DNA of 64,000 nucleotides from Calliphora vicina (Eukaryota > Arthropoda > Insecta > Diptera > Calliphoridae). The translations under genes and the position numbers were made by a program. The notes under the pieces are model-generated. The model saw nothing but the letters and a program-made list of their open reading frames with translations, ran no database searches and was not told the DNA's origin. The stretch is from the NCBI RefSeq assembly GCF_958450345.1, contig NC_088780.1, positions 122,898,226-122,962,225 of the forward strand, read 5' to 3'. Of this stretch, positions 1-11,935 are shown in pieces; the first letter of the stretch is position 1, and every line of letters starts with the position of its first letter.

Positions 1-2392
1 TACAAAAAAAAAAAAACAACTACAACTACAACATTTCTACACCACACCCTAACAAAAAATTTACACTACTCTAATACACATTTAATTAATTCTAATTTAT
101 TTATCATTAATTGTTTAAATTTATGTTTTCGTATGGACTCATTTCATCAATATCATACCACAATTTATAGCATTATTGTATTTATTTTAAATATTAAATA
201 TTGGTGTTGCCAAGTAATATATTTTAATAATAGACTATGTAATGGCTGGATTGATGGCTATACAAATTCAACAAAGAATTTTTAAAATTTCAACAAAATT
301 AGGGAGTTTTCGTAATGTTAATTAGTAATATTATGGTTTAACAAAGCGCTAAAAGTTTAAACTAGCGGTACTCAACAACAACCACAAGAGTTAAACTTGG
401 ATTAAAATGTTAAGTTAAACTCGGAAAAAATTTACATGAGCTGTAATCAATAATACTGTTTTCCGGTGCAAGATTTATAACAGAGAATTTTGTTTCCTTA
501 TGAGAAGTGGCATTCATGAACAATTTTTACATCCCGGTCTCCACCTAACATGGTTTTGGAAATTTTTAATTTAAAAATTGTCAAAAAAGAAGCAAAACAC
601 ACTAACAGATGTTGTTATCATTTTACTTGATACGGATCTTGTAAAAGCAAAATGCAATACGACTTTTTTCCTCTTGCACGAAATTGTCACTTTTTTCTGT
701 CAAGAGGGGCACCCGGCGGGTTAAGCTAATTCGATTACTCTTAATCCAGTGGTGCTAACAGTTTTTTAGGTTAGCTCTTGTTTTCGAGATATTCGACATA
801 TATTCGCGTAACTCAAAAACGGTTTAGCTATTGAATAAACTAAAAAAACTGAAATTCCGCAATAAAATTACCTTTAAGTAAGACTGAAACTTTTTTAATC
901 TGCGCAGTCGTTTTAGAAATATAAATTTTTTTTTTGCAGAATTTTCCAATTTTTTATGCCGTTTTCAAAAACTAAAAATTCGAAATTTTCATATAAAATT
1001 ATTTTTTTTGCCAAAAAAAAATTATTTTTCTAAAACGACTGCGCAGATTAAATAAAAGTTTGAACCTTACTTAAATGGTATTACTTATGTGGTATTTCGG
1101 TTTTTTCAGTTTATTCAATAAGCTAAACCTTTTTTGAGTTATGCGAATATATGTTGTGCAACCTCCTCCATTTTCGAAATAACGGTACATATATCTCGAA
1201 AACAAGAGCTAACCTAAAAAAACGGTTAGCACCACTGAACTCAGCGTACTTGAATTAGATTAAAGCGCTGGGTGCCCGCTTGACAGTTTTTTCAACTAGC
1301 ACATTGTAATCAATTTTAAAAAGTTTAAAACTGGGTATTTTAAATTGCACTTTTATTTATTGCAGAATCTGCTGGTATAAAACCGTGGTTCTTCTAGTGC
1401 AATTCCAATAACAATGTTTGGTATTGACATATTATTATTATCTGCCTTTTGATTAATAAATAGTTTACCAACTGCTTTTAAACCGGCACTAATTCATTAT
1501 CCCTAAAATTAAGCAAATCTCTATTAATTATTGTATATGGCAACATTAATAAACATCACCTTTATTTATTTTATACATTGTTTTATAAAAAAAAACTGGT
1601 ATAATTTGTTAAGTGTTTGCCCCCCAAATTATTTATTAAGATTTAATTAAACACCATAAATCAATCAACAGAAGGTGTTGTTTATATGTAAAAAAGGAAA
1701 TAATTTTCCAAAATGAAATTTGAAAACCATCTATCAAACACACCTATTGTGAAATTGAGTAAATATATTATTTTAAACCATACATAAATATTTTGAGGCA
1801 GCCATTTTTAGCGTTTTATTAAATATTTTAAGTTTTTTTTTATAAATATTTATATATTTAGATTTATATACACAAATCAACAAATTGGCTTGATAACAAA
1901 AATTTATATATTTTTTTTAAACATCATTGTGAACGTTATTACCAATATTTATTTATTTGACTCAGTAATTATTAACCTTATTTTTTTTTTATAATTTTTT
2001 ACAATATACATATACATATTTATTTTTATTTTAAATTTAATCTTATATTTATGTTTTAAAAACATATTTTTCCAAAAATCCACAAAAACTTTTGTTTTTA
2101 AATGAATTTATTTTAGACCATATTTTTCAAAATTTATTTTGATTTTAATTTGTGATATTAGTTTAATATTTACCACAATTATTTTGCAAAAAAAAACAAC
2201 AAAAACAAATTTAACTCGAATACCAACAAAAAGAAACTTACAACAATACTTAAAACAAATTGAAACAACAACAAAAATACATACATAGATACATCTTTTA
2301 AGACAAAATTTAATTAAAAATACTTAAAAAGAAAAACTAAAAACTATCAATATCAAATATATTAAATGGATATTAAATTAAATATTAATAAA
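1..2392. other. AT-rich non-coding stretch, possibly 3' UTR of an upstream gene
   Basis: No gene-like reading frame is visible on either strand. The stretch is very A/T rich, with CAA/ACA-rich tracts near 1-50 and 2190-2340 of the kind common in long fly UTRs. An AATAAA at 2387-2392 is followed by T-rich sequence, so the region could be the 3' end of a plus-strand gene that starts outside the window. A foldback transposon (698-1286) interrupts it. The 3' UTR reading is inference only. Confidence 0.2.
698..1286. mobile_element. Long terminal inverted repeat (foldback-type) element
   Basis: The two halves are inverted copies of each other. The left arm starts CTGTCAAGAGGGGCACCC at 698 and the right arm ends GGGTGCCCGCTTGACAG at 1286. 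Matching continues inward through GAGCTAACCTAAAAAA, the CAGTTTATTCAATA region and TAAAACGACTGCGCAGATTAA, so each arm is about 280 bp. The centre, around 920-1020, is only A/T-rich filler. No coding capacity is seen. It looks like a non-autonomous DNA transposon of foldback type; the superfamily is not determined. Confidence 0.75.
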
Positions 2393-3264
2393 AAAAAAAC
2401 AATTAATAACGGAACTTGTTTTATTTCCACCAGAAGTTTTGGTAAGTTTTTTAGAGATTAATATTTTGAATAATATGATGTAATGAGAAAACTCAAATTC
2501 GCCTAAATGGAATTGGACCTAATTTTCTAATCACCCATATTTCCCTTAAAATGAGTGAAAACCTAAAATCGCTTTTAATTTGTAATTCTTCTTTAAAGCT
2601 GAAGTTGAAAGTTAAATATTTCAAATTCAGATGTAATCTATCTATAATTTTTTTAAATTGTTTTACTAAGTAAATGTGTTCTAAAAAAATTTGTGCATAA
2701 CAAAACGTACAACACTAGTATAAAACGAAAAAAAAATTATTTAATTTCAATGTGTAATTTGTTTATATATTAGATCAGGATTAAAAACATTCATTTAAAA
2801 TATTTTCGTTAAAAAAAAACTCCAAAAAACATACTTTTTAATTTTGTTTTTAACAAAACGTACTTTTCTTTCTTTATTTTTTAACAAAAGGTTCTTTTTC
2901 CGATATTAAAATGGTTTTATATCAAACATCCATAACATTTAATGTGGTGACATATGGCAGTTAGCTGTATCTATTGATAAGTAAGAAACTTGTTACCATT
3001 TCCAGGTTCATGATGTTTTTTAAGGGGGCGAAATAAATAAAACTCATTTTCCCAAAAATTTTAAATGTGCGAAAAAGTACCTTTTGTTCTGCGGCTCATC
3101 ATATATCGTTGTCGAAAATCCAAAAGTACGTAACATCATTTTTTACAATTTTACAGGAGAAGCAAAAAACGTAATAAAATGAGAAATATTCAGATATAAA
3201 AATAAATTATCGAATATGGGCTTAAAACACAACAAGAACAATACTAATACTATGACCTTTTCTC
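2393..3264. other. Intergenic AT-rich sequence, nothing recognised
   Basis: No reading frame with coding character, no terminal repeats and no RNA gene recognised. The sequence is rich in poly-A and poly-T runs. Confidence 0.4.
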
Positions 3265-3895
3265 ATCTTTCTGGCAACATACGGATTCCGAGCCAACAGA
3301 ACTGCTCATATTTTGAGGTCAAGATCGAATCAAGCCAAAATCGGATACTCTGTTCCAAAGTGAACAGGTATTGCAACATGTGGCTTATCGTTGACAATCT
3401 GGAACATTACGGTTTCATGTCTGGCCGCATATTCTGGGAGTTTTTCGGACAATGCTCGCTTCAAACGAATATGTCGCATTCGGTATAGGTCTTCTGTGAT
3501 GATCTAGCCAGATTTCGGCAGCTCATTATAGATAGGAACCTTTTGGTCCCACCAAATACAGAGCATTACCTTAAGGTAGGCCAGTCCGGATGGTTGACCG
3601 GACTTCACCTACGATCTCTTACGCTTCGATTTATCGTAATGTGTTCATTTTTCATAGCAAGTAATGATTCAGTGAAAAGTATTTTTTTTATAAGGTTCAA
3701 GCAGCATTTCATACATACAAAATCGTTATTCATGGTCTCTCAGCTTCAATGCCTATATTAAACAACTTGGATGAATCCTGGTGCTTAAAAAAGTTTTGAA
3801 ATAGCTGATTGAGTAGCCCCAATGATTTTACAAGCTCTTGTTGAGTTTGACAACAATCTTCTTGGTCTTCAAACTTTGTTGGCTGGTCTGGGCCA
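3265..3895 (-). mobile_element. Mariner transposase relic (minus strand)
   Basis: A decayed copy of the mariner element also found at 61630-62690 and 51030-51560. Shared stretches include GGATTCCGAGCCAA, the block around CGAATCAAGCCAA, ATTACGGTTTCATG and GGTCTCTCAGCTTCAAT. The coding frame, on the minus strand, is broken by many stops and indels. A pogo-like element begins at the next TA, at 3911. Confidence 0.65.
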
Positions 3896-3910
3896 AATAA
3901 ATGCCAAATA

Positions 3911-4625
3911 CAGTGAGGCCTTGATTATCCGTAATTCGATTAACCGGCAACATCAATTAACCGGGAAAGAAAATTTAAATATTTTTGGATCGATTTAATT
4001 TTTTTGCATTGATTAACCGTAATTACCTCTATTATCCGGGATTATAAGCATATTTTTTTTCGATTATTTTTGAACAATCAATTTGAACAATATGAATAAA
4101 ACGAAAAAGGGAAATTCCCTCTATTGCATACGATGATTCGAAAGCATATACAAAAGTAGATTTTGCTGTTTATGAATGGTTCCGGAAGGAAAGATTAAAA
4201 TAGAAAGGCTAAAATATTTCACTCAAAATTAAATAAAAAAGCGACATTGTATTCACAAACTTAATGCAGCAGGAGAAAAATATAACTGCTACAATTTTCG
4301 TGGAAAAATTACATGAATTCATATCAATAAAACAACTCACCAACGAGATAATGGAGATTAAACAGACATTTTTTGAAATTGTTTACCTGAGAGTAGTATG
4401 CCTTAATGCTGAAAACGTTATTGTGAAAGTTTGTTCACCAAATTGGACGATATTGATCCAACTGATGTGATCCATCAGTTGGGTGCAATATAGAGCCGTA
4501 AATGTCATTATCGAAAAACTATATGTATTAAAAAACTACTTAAAATTGGTACTCAATTAACCAGGAAAATTGATTATCCAGAATGCTCCCGGTCCCGACC
4601 ATTACTGATAATCGAGGTCTCACTG
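3911..4625 (+). mobile_element. Pogo/Tigger-like DNA element, copy 1
   Basis: The left end CAGTGAGGCCTTGATTATCC (3911) and the inverse of the right end, CAGTGAGACCTCGATTATC (ending 4625), form terminal inverted repeats, flanked by TA on both sides as expected for Tc1/mariner/pogo integration. About 715 bp. At 4264-4540 the plus strand keeps a fragment of a Tigger-type transposase, including LDDIDPTDV-like text and a downstream KCHYRK-like block visible in copy 2, but with stops. A related element in opposite orientation is at 49173-49952. Confidence 0.7.
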
Positions 4626-4799
4626 TATTTTGTTTTCATTTATCATACGTACTTTTGATGAAAATAATGCACATGTTGATACGTAGTTTTGAATTATGGA
4701 TATAAAATCGTTATTTTTGGACACAGAAGTCTAAAAATTTGTAGAAGCATTTGGACTATAAGTTCCCTTCGCACTTTGTAGAGATCCATTAAGAAGGAA

Positions 4800-5665
4800 T
4801 TTTTGGTAAAAAACACCCAAATATCTTAAATCGTTAATAACTTCATAAATACTGTGATTTTAGTTAAAATAAACTCAATATCACTCATATTTTATGCAAG
4901 ATTTAGAATAAAAAACTTAAATATATTAAATCGTTAATAACTTTGATTACGACAGTTTCGTACTAGATTAAAGAAACAGTTTGCATTTTATCTTTAATCA
5001 TTTTATCTAGTACGAAACATTCGTATGCGTAAGACGTTTACGCCAACCACGATAAGGGTGATTATGATTTTAAAGAAAATAAGTTCAATCTGTGATCACT
5101 CATAGTATATACCAAAAATCAATTTTGAGTACAAAAAAACTCAAATATCTTAAATCGTTAATGACTTTGTAAATATGTACTGTGATTTTAGAGACCATAA
5201 GCTCAATCTGTGATCACTCAAAAATCGATTTTTAGTATAAAAAAACACTCAAATATCTTAAATCGTTAATAACTTTGTAAATACAACGATTTTAGGGAAA
5301 ATAAGCTCAATCTGTGATCACTTATATTTTATAACAAAAATCGATTTTTAGTATAAAAAACTCAAATATCTTAAAACGTTAATAACCTTGTAAATATTGC
5401 GATTTTAGTGAAAACTTGCTCAATCTGTGATCACTCATATTTCATGGAGATTTAGTATAAAAAACTTAAATATCCTAAATCGTTAATAACATTGTAAATA
5501 CTCATATTTCATGGAGATTTAGTATAAAAAACTTAAATATCCTAAATCGTTAATAACATTGTAAATACTGCGATTTAAGGGAAAATAAGTTCAAAAATCG
5601 ATTTTTAATATAAAATTCTCCAATATTTTAAATCGTTAATAACTTGTAAATACTGCGATTTTAGG
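4800..5665. repeat. Decayed tandem repeat (satellite-like), about 100 bp units
   Basis: The motif AAATATCTTAAATCGTTAAT recurs near 4819, 4915, 5143, 5251, 5363, 5467, 5533 and 5620, followed in most units by TTGTAAATACTGCGATTTTAG, then AAGCTCAATCTGTGATCACT and AAAAATCGATTTTTAGTAT. Unit length is about 100-115 bp. A 66-bp block is duplicated almost exactly at about 5434-5499 and 5500-5566. A hairpin element interrupts one unit at 4955-5018. Confidence 0.8.
4955..5018. repeat. Short inverted repeat inside the tandem array
   Basis: GTTTCGTACTAGAT at 4955-4968 is the exact inverse of ATCTAGTACGAAAC at 5005-5018. The next bases, ATTAAAGA and TCTTTAAT, pair as well. The loop is about 15-35 nt. It sits where the tandem unit is interrupted, so it may be a tiny MITE end or a local foldback. 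Confidence 0.6.
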
Positions 5666-6299
5666 TTTAGGCACCCTGAAGCTAAATATTTGGCTAACAG
5701 ATTTTTGGCATATTTTTGGAATTTGACAGAATTCTGGCCAACAATGCTACTAATATTAGCATTTTGTTGAAGTGTATAGTTTATATAGACAATGCTGCAG
5801 CTTAGATTGTTTATTTAACCTGATTAAATTTAAAATTTTCACCGGTAGTCTTCTGGTTTTTTTTTATCATTGAAAAGTTTATTAAATATTTAGTTTGTTT
5901 ATTTTTGTTGTTGTTTCTTATTGTTAATACATACTATTTTATTTACTTTATATATTTTCTTATCTTCAAGGTATTTATTTATGCAGTGTTGTAGAGTTAC
6001 TTTGTACACTTTGTTGAAAATATAATTCTAGGTACTAAATTAAAATTCAAACAAGTTAGTAAATTACTTAATTTGTTATCGTTTGTTCATCGTTGTTGGA
6101 CGCTAATATTTATAATCATACATTATTATATATACTTATATACAGTGGTTGGCAATACAATAGACAATATTTAAAATATTATATTAATACAAACAAATTC
6201 TTAAGAGTTATTTATTTATATTACAAAAAAAAGAACATAGTTAAATTCTGAAAACCGAAAACAAAATAAACCAGGAAGAAACTATGGTTGGTCAACGCT
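5666..6299. other. Intergenic sequence, nothing recognised
   Basis: AT-rich sequence with TA-rich tracts (about 6110-6150). No coding frame, terminal repeats or RNA gene seen. Confidence 0.35.
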
Positions 6300-6918
6300 A
6301 CATTGAACAAATATTTTTTTTTTTTTAAATTCAATAATTTATTTTCGTGAATAATTTTTGGATGATTTTTTGCATTATAAGAGAGCTATTACTAATTATG
6401 AACCGATCGCCACGAAATTAGGTCCTGTGATTTCTGTCTACATATGTATATGAAATATCAACATTTTTAAGAGATTTATGCTCGTTAAAGTGATTTTCGA
6501 TAGCGGGCCTTATATGGGAGCTATAACTAATTATGACATGACTACCTATATATAAAACTTATTTGGAATATATTTTTGTGTAGATAAAGTCCTATTTCGG
6601 GATGAGATTTGTATTGGGGCTAGGTGAAATAATGGATCGATTTCAGCCAGTTTCACTAGGCTTCGTCCTTGTGCCGGAAAAAATATAAGTACATATAAAA
6701 TTTGATCGAAATATCTTTAAAATTGCGAACAAGGTTTACATGGACAGCCAGCCACCCAGCAAGCCAAGCGGACGGGCGGACGGACATCGTTTAATCGACT
6801 CAGAAAGTGATTCTAAGTCGATCGGTATACTTTAAGTGTTGGACTAATATTTTTGGGCGTTACAAACATCTGCACAAATGCATTATACCCTTCCCACTAT
6901 GATGGTGTAGGGTATAAA
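6300..6918. mobile_element. Mini-me-like repeat, family A, copy A1
   Basis: Matches the complete copy at 53848-54489 in inverse orientation. Landmarks are TTATATGGGAGCTAT, GATCGATTTCAGCCAGTTTC, a GACGGACGGACAT tract, the core TTAATCGACTCAGAAAG, GTCGATCGGTATACTTT, and the end TATACCCTTCCCACTATG ... TGTAGGGTATA. The GTCY/RGAC run on one side of a conserved core and TA-rich sequence on the other is the layout published for dipteran mini-me elements. Naming it mini-me is inference from that layout. Confidence 0.65.
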
Positions 6919-7784
6919 TAGCACGCACTTTTTCGAATTCGCTGCATTAGTGCATGAACTTTTCTGTAATTAATAATGCCATTCTGCCTTGAGTATTGTC
7001 CCGTTTATAACTGACCTATATCCCTCTATAGGTCAAAATTCTGAATATTTATTTTGGTATGAAATGGATTTCTTCTGTTCGATAACAAATTTTAAATTTT
7101 AGATTATTGATAACATCCCGGGGAGTAATTTTTGGTAATTTCTTAAACCCTCTTGCTATTAAATTATTTAGCTTTGAGTAGTTTTATGAGATCTGCATAC
7201 CAAATGTTGAGTTTTTACCTGTTCCGACGAAATAATTGTATTTTGCAGTTTACTATATTTTAATAATAAACCTATTCTATTTGAATTTATCTTAGAAATA
7301 TATAAAACTGAAATTAAGAAATACGGTTTTCAAAAAAGTTTTTATTGTATTTGTCATTCACTGTAAATACATGTATATGGTTAGTGTTTTTATTTGTGTT
7401 TTCAGTTATTACCAACCTCATAAAGAATTTCGCGTTAACGTGTGCAATTCTCTCTCTGTCGTTATATCTACTGCAATCTTACTTACAAGCAATATGAATA
7501 GAGCTGATGATTTTTAAGCTACTTTAGAATGTGGAAAGTAATTACTACTAGTGAAGCGGTAAGAAGCGTCATAGCAAACAAACGAAGTAAATTGATTGAC
7601 TCACTATTGTTTTAGAAATAATTTTTACGATTTTTAAATTTTGTAGCAAGATGAATTTTTAAGTTTCTTTTAAGAAAGTAAATAACATTGTATAAACGTT
7701 AAAATGTTTATGTTAATATGACATATGGGCATTTCCATGTCATCGTACGTGACATTTGTACGCCATTCAGAGGGTAATATAATA

Positions 7785-8392
7785 AAACAAGTAAGAGAGC
7801 TATATTCGGCTGTGCCGAATCTTATATACCCTTCACCAAAATATACTTCAAAATACAAATTTTAAATAATTTTAGGTAAACAATTTTTTTTTTTCAATTC
7901 TTATTTTAAATTTTTTCTTTAAGTTTTAAAATGTAAAAAATTTTTGTTTTTTAAATTTAATTTTTTTTGTTGGAAAAAAAATTCGGCTTATAAAATATTT
8001 TTTCCGATTTTGATCCATTGTAGGGCCAACTTACTATATACGTCGTTGCAAAGGCCTTTGAAATATCTATCATTAGATATCCATATTGTCTATATTAATG
8101 ACTTAGTAATCCAGATATAGGTCAAAAATCTAGTCCGATTTTGCTGATTTTAAATAGGAAACTTCTAGAAAGCATGTCTGACAGAATTATTGAAGATTTG
8201 GATCCCGAAGATATCTGGGGACTTTAGAAAATTGATTTCAACAGACAGACAGACGGACGTGGCTTAATCGACTCCGCTATCTATAAGGAACCAGAATATA
8301 TATAGTTTATAGGGTCGAAAAATTATATTGTGGAAATTACAAACGGAATGACAAACTTATATATACCCTTCTCACAAAGGTGAAGGGTATAC
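7785..8392. mobile_element. Mini-me-like repeat, family B, copy B1
   Basis: Begins ACAAGTAAGAGAGCTATATT followed by a GGCTGTGCCGAAT hairpin and TTATATACCCTTCACC. It ends with TATACCCTTCTC ... GAAGGGTATA, again a hairpin. The middle holds CAGACAGACAGACGGACG, then the core TTAATCGACTC, then TA-rich ATATATATAGTTTATAGGG. Other copies are at 24986-25756, 27295-28002 and 11281-11530 (partial). A short open frame at 7670-7858 on the minus strand is only the repeat read backwards. Confidence 0.7.
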
Positions 8393-10370
8393 AAAGTACA
8401 TTCGAAACATTGTTATCCAATATATCGAGCGAAATAAGGGGTATATCGTAATATCATTCGTTTTCTCTAATAGTAATAAAATATATATAGTATGTATATT
8501 CTATATAGTATATGTATTAGAGTTAATTTCAAAAATTTGATTTGCGGATATCATAATTTTTCTGAAGGTTTTGGAAAATTTTCACTCATTGTGGTGGTTT
8601 AACGCCAAATAACTTTGAAGCCACATAACTTTTTAACGGGTTATGATAGAAAGGAAATATTTGGTACCGTTTTGATAAGCTTAAAATGCAGTGTTGCCAT
8701 TTTAGAACTGAAGTAAAGCGTCAAGTGTATAGTAAAAACGGGTAAAAAGGGTAAAAAATTACGAAAAAAAAGAGTAAAAAGGCCAGGAGAAAAAAGTAAA
8801 AGTTAAACAAAAAAATTTGAAATTTTTTTTTTCACTTGCAAATAACTCATTCAAAACGGTTATAAAGGGTAAAATTGGCACTAAAACAATGAATAATTTT
8901 TAAGGTTTAAATTTTTAATTAAATTATTTATTTTATTATTTACTTAGGAGTAAACAAAACCTTAAAATAAAATAACAATTCAATAAAAAACGAAATAATA
9001 CATTTCAAATACATCTTTTTAATAATCATCATCATCACCGGGCCACAAAACGATTTTAATGAAATACTCAGGGGGCAAATTGTCCCACTCGTAATCGAAA
9101 TAAATTTCGAACGCAATCATTATAATTTTCTATACATTTTATTCGATATCAAATAAGAGAATGCCAAAAATTAAAAAAACGCACGTTCGAATAAGTATAC
9201 GATCGTGTTCGACTGCGGTAATTAGCCCCTAGATCTTTTATAAGTTTGATTTTTTACAAAGTCACATGGTTTTAACAAAAAGCACCAAAAGCGCCAAAAA
9301 CATCAATTGTATTAATTGTTGATGTAGAATCGACTGGTGAAATCAGATTTGCAATATATTCAACCGTTTTTGCTATACAGAAAAATGTGCTCAAAATCCG
9401 CGTCTTTAGGTGCGTTGAATCACCACAAGGAGTGAAAATTTCCAAAAAAAAGTACGCCATTATTTTTATTTATGTAAAAGCCTTCAAAAAAATTATGATA
9501 CCCGAAAAACAAATGAAGTGACATGGTCACAAACGAACTCTAATATGTATGTATATATTTATGCATACAAAAACTAAAAACCAAATTAAAAATATATTTT
9601 AGGTTTCGGAAAACAAGGTAATAATAGCAAAAAAACCAATCAGAGTCAAATTAATTTCTTACTACTTACTAATTGGGAGCTGAGTTTTCGCCACCAGATT
9701 AGCATGCTATATACTAATTAAATTAAGAAATTAAAGAGTTTAAACTGTTATTTTTGGTTTTAAAAAGTTGTAATAAGCGATAAATACTTTCTCATAGAAA
9801 AATGTCAGTATTTTTTTCCTATTCAACTCAACTTTTCAGTCGTGGTTCACATTCATGGAATGCATCTACTAAAAACATGCATAAGTATTAAGTATTTCTC
9901 TCGGTTTGCAGAGATTTCAAAAGTAATATTCAGATTTCCCTTGAATATGAAAATATTTTTACATATTCTGTTGAATATGTTTAGTGGTAACTTGTATTTT
10001 CAATTTATGTCCTGCTTTATTTATGTAGATCACTATGTACGTAATCTCTTTAGGTACCAAACAGTCTGTCAGTTTTACTTTGAGTAATAATTTCATACAG
10101 CTTATCAAATAATATAAACCAACCATGACAGTAAAAATAAAAGCAAATAAATTAATAACATTTATATTTGTATATAGGAGAACCTGTCATTAACTGATTA
10201 CGTGCCCGCAATAAAAACAATACTCGTAGATGTTATAAAAATAAAAAAATGATCGATGCATTTTTTAAAATTTATTTTACAGTATGTGGGTTATAATTTC
10301 CAATTGGGTCAACAAAATGAAATAACAAACAATGATATAAAATACTCTCATGAGAGTATTAATAAACTTA
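8393..10370. other. Intergenic sequence with no supported gene
   Basis: Contains a GGGTAAAA-rich patch (about 8740-8870), a TCATCATCATCACC run (about 9027), and frames of up to 81 codons that lack coding character. The minus strand around 9030-9110 reads like a short decayed protein fragment rich in D and W, but the family was not recognised. Confidence 0.3.
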
Positions 10371-10924
10371 GAGCCAGTTTTTGACTTCGTATTTAAATAT
10401 GAATTATATTTAAGTTCTATTTAAATGCGAAAATGAGTTTCTCAGTGCTTTTTTAAATGATACTTAAATGGCCGACGTTGGTCATTTAAATTCTATTTAA
10501 GTTTCATAAACTACCATATGTTTTTGACAGCTGACTTTTGTTGTTTGGTTTTTTTTTCACTCTATTGTAGTAAAAAAAAAACAAACAACAGCGTCTTGCT
10601 AAAAATAGCGTCTTGCAAAAACTACAATTCCGATGCGGGGCAATTGGAGCTTCTTTTGTGCATTTTCCTACCAATAATTTTATTGTTTAATAAACTTTTA
10701 TTTCTTATTGGGCAAAATGTATCAATTTTTGTTTTGGTTGAACAGCTGTTTTAAGCAAAACTATCGATAAATTTTTGATATTTAGTAGTGCTACCATACT
10801 TTTATCTTATTTAAATAAGACAAATTATGTAGCACTGAAAAACTCAAACTGTATTTAAATACAACTTAATTTTAAGTTAAAATTAACTAAATACGTATTT
10901 AAATAACAAGTCAAAAACTGGGCA
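10371..10924. mobile_element. MITE with TTA target duplication (PIF/Harbinger-like)
   Basis: The left end GAGCCAGTTTTTGACTT (10371) and the inverse of the right end, TGCCCAGTTTTTGACTT (ending 10924), are inverted repeats, each bordered by TTA (10368-10370 and 10925-10927). The interior repeats TATTTAAAT-type palindromes near both ends. About 554 bp, with no transposase. TTA duplications fit PIF/Harbinger; the assignment is inference. Confidence 0.6.
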
Positions 10925-11280
10925 TTAGTTATTATGTCACATTTACACGTATTAACATACATAGATACATTTAAAAACTTAAACAAATACAGCAACACAA
11001 AAAAGGTTTTCCAAAGAGAGCGATATCAGCAACAATTAATTGATGTTGCCAACAAAGTTGCCCATTATTTGGAAAAAAAAAATCGTTAGAAATCAATAAA
11101 TTTTGGGAATATTTAAAAGTAAATAACACAAATACTGACATTAACAATAAACATTTAGATGTATTTAATGGCATTTTGTTATATGGCAAAAATGTTGCCC
11201 TTATTCTGCCATTTGCCCCTTCTTGTGTTCTAAAGGAATGAATGCTATGCCTGTATTTTCTTGGAAATAATTCTGGCATT

Positions 11281-11530
11281 TTTACCCTTCACCAAATTAT
11301 ACTTTTAAATAAAAAATTTAAATATTTTTAGGTGAACAAAATTTAAAACAAAAAAATTTATTTCTAATTTATTAGTGAAATAAATTTTATGGGAAAAATA
11401 TGTTTGTAATTTTTTTTAATTTAATTTGTTTTTTAAATTTATTAGTGAAAAAAAATTTTATGACAAAAAATTTTGTTTGGTAAAAAAAATTAGGTTAACA
11501 AATATTTTTCCCTATTGTAAGTCCAACGAC
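11281..11530. mobile_element. Mini-me-like repeat, family B, truncated copy B2
   Basis: Keeps only the head region: TTTACCCTTCACCAAATTATACTT, then the T/A-rich stretch with AATATTTTTAGGTGAACAAAAT, and the ATTGTAAGTCCAAC block. It stops abruptly where family A copy A2 begins, so it is either a chimera or a truncated insertion. Confidence 0.55.
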
Positions 11531-11860
11531 CATATAATACCCTACACTAAGTAAAAGAGCAAAAACATTTTTCTTTTAAAATTTCAATAATTTATATTTT
11601 TGAGTGATTTTCGGAAGTGGGCCTTATATATGACCAATTATGGACCGATCACCATGAAATTAGGTCTTGTGATTTATGTCTATATGAAAGTTGAATTTTG
11701 TGTGTATACCAACATTTTTAAGCGACTTATGCACGTTAAAGTGATTTTCGGAAGCGGGACTATATGGGAGCTATGACTAATTATGAAACGATCGTAACAA
11801 AATTTGGTGACATGAATAAGACTTATTTGGAGCGGAATTTGCGAGAGATAAACTTATGCT
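11531..11860. mobile_element. Mini-me-like repeat, family A, truncated copy A2
   Basis: Starts GACCATATAATACCCTACAC, TAAGTAAAAGAGCAAAAACA, then TTTCGGAAGTGGGCCTTATA, ATGGACCGATCACC and GGGAGCTATGACTAATTATG, matching the inverse of 53848-54489. The half carrying the GTCY core is missing. Confidence 0.65.
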
Positions 11861-11867
11861 AAATGTC

Positions 11868-11935
11868 TAATAAGGAGTTCGCTGTGAGGCCCGTAGCTCC
11901 GTCCTGCTGGAACCACGAACGCATCGCTTTAGCTA
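11868..11935 (-). pseudogene. Transposase fragment (WFQQDGAT motif)
   Basis: The minus strand reads SWFQQDGATGLTANSLLDI followed by a stop. WFQQDGA(T/P).HTA is the second-aspartate motif of a branch of Tc1/mariner (IS630) transposases. Only about 20 residues survive, at the broken end of the family A copy. This is a fossil fragment with no function. Confidence 0.5.

Noticed and set aside
4800..5665. CRISPR-like array
   Set aside because: Units are about 100 bp, diverged along their whole length, with no conserved short repeat and variable spacers, and the genome is eukaryotic.
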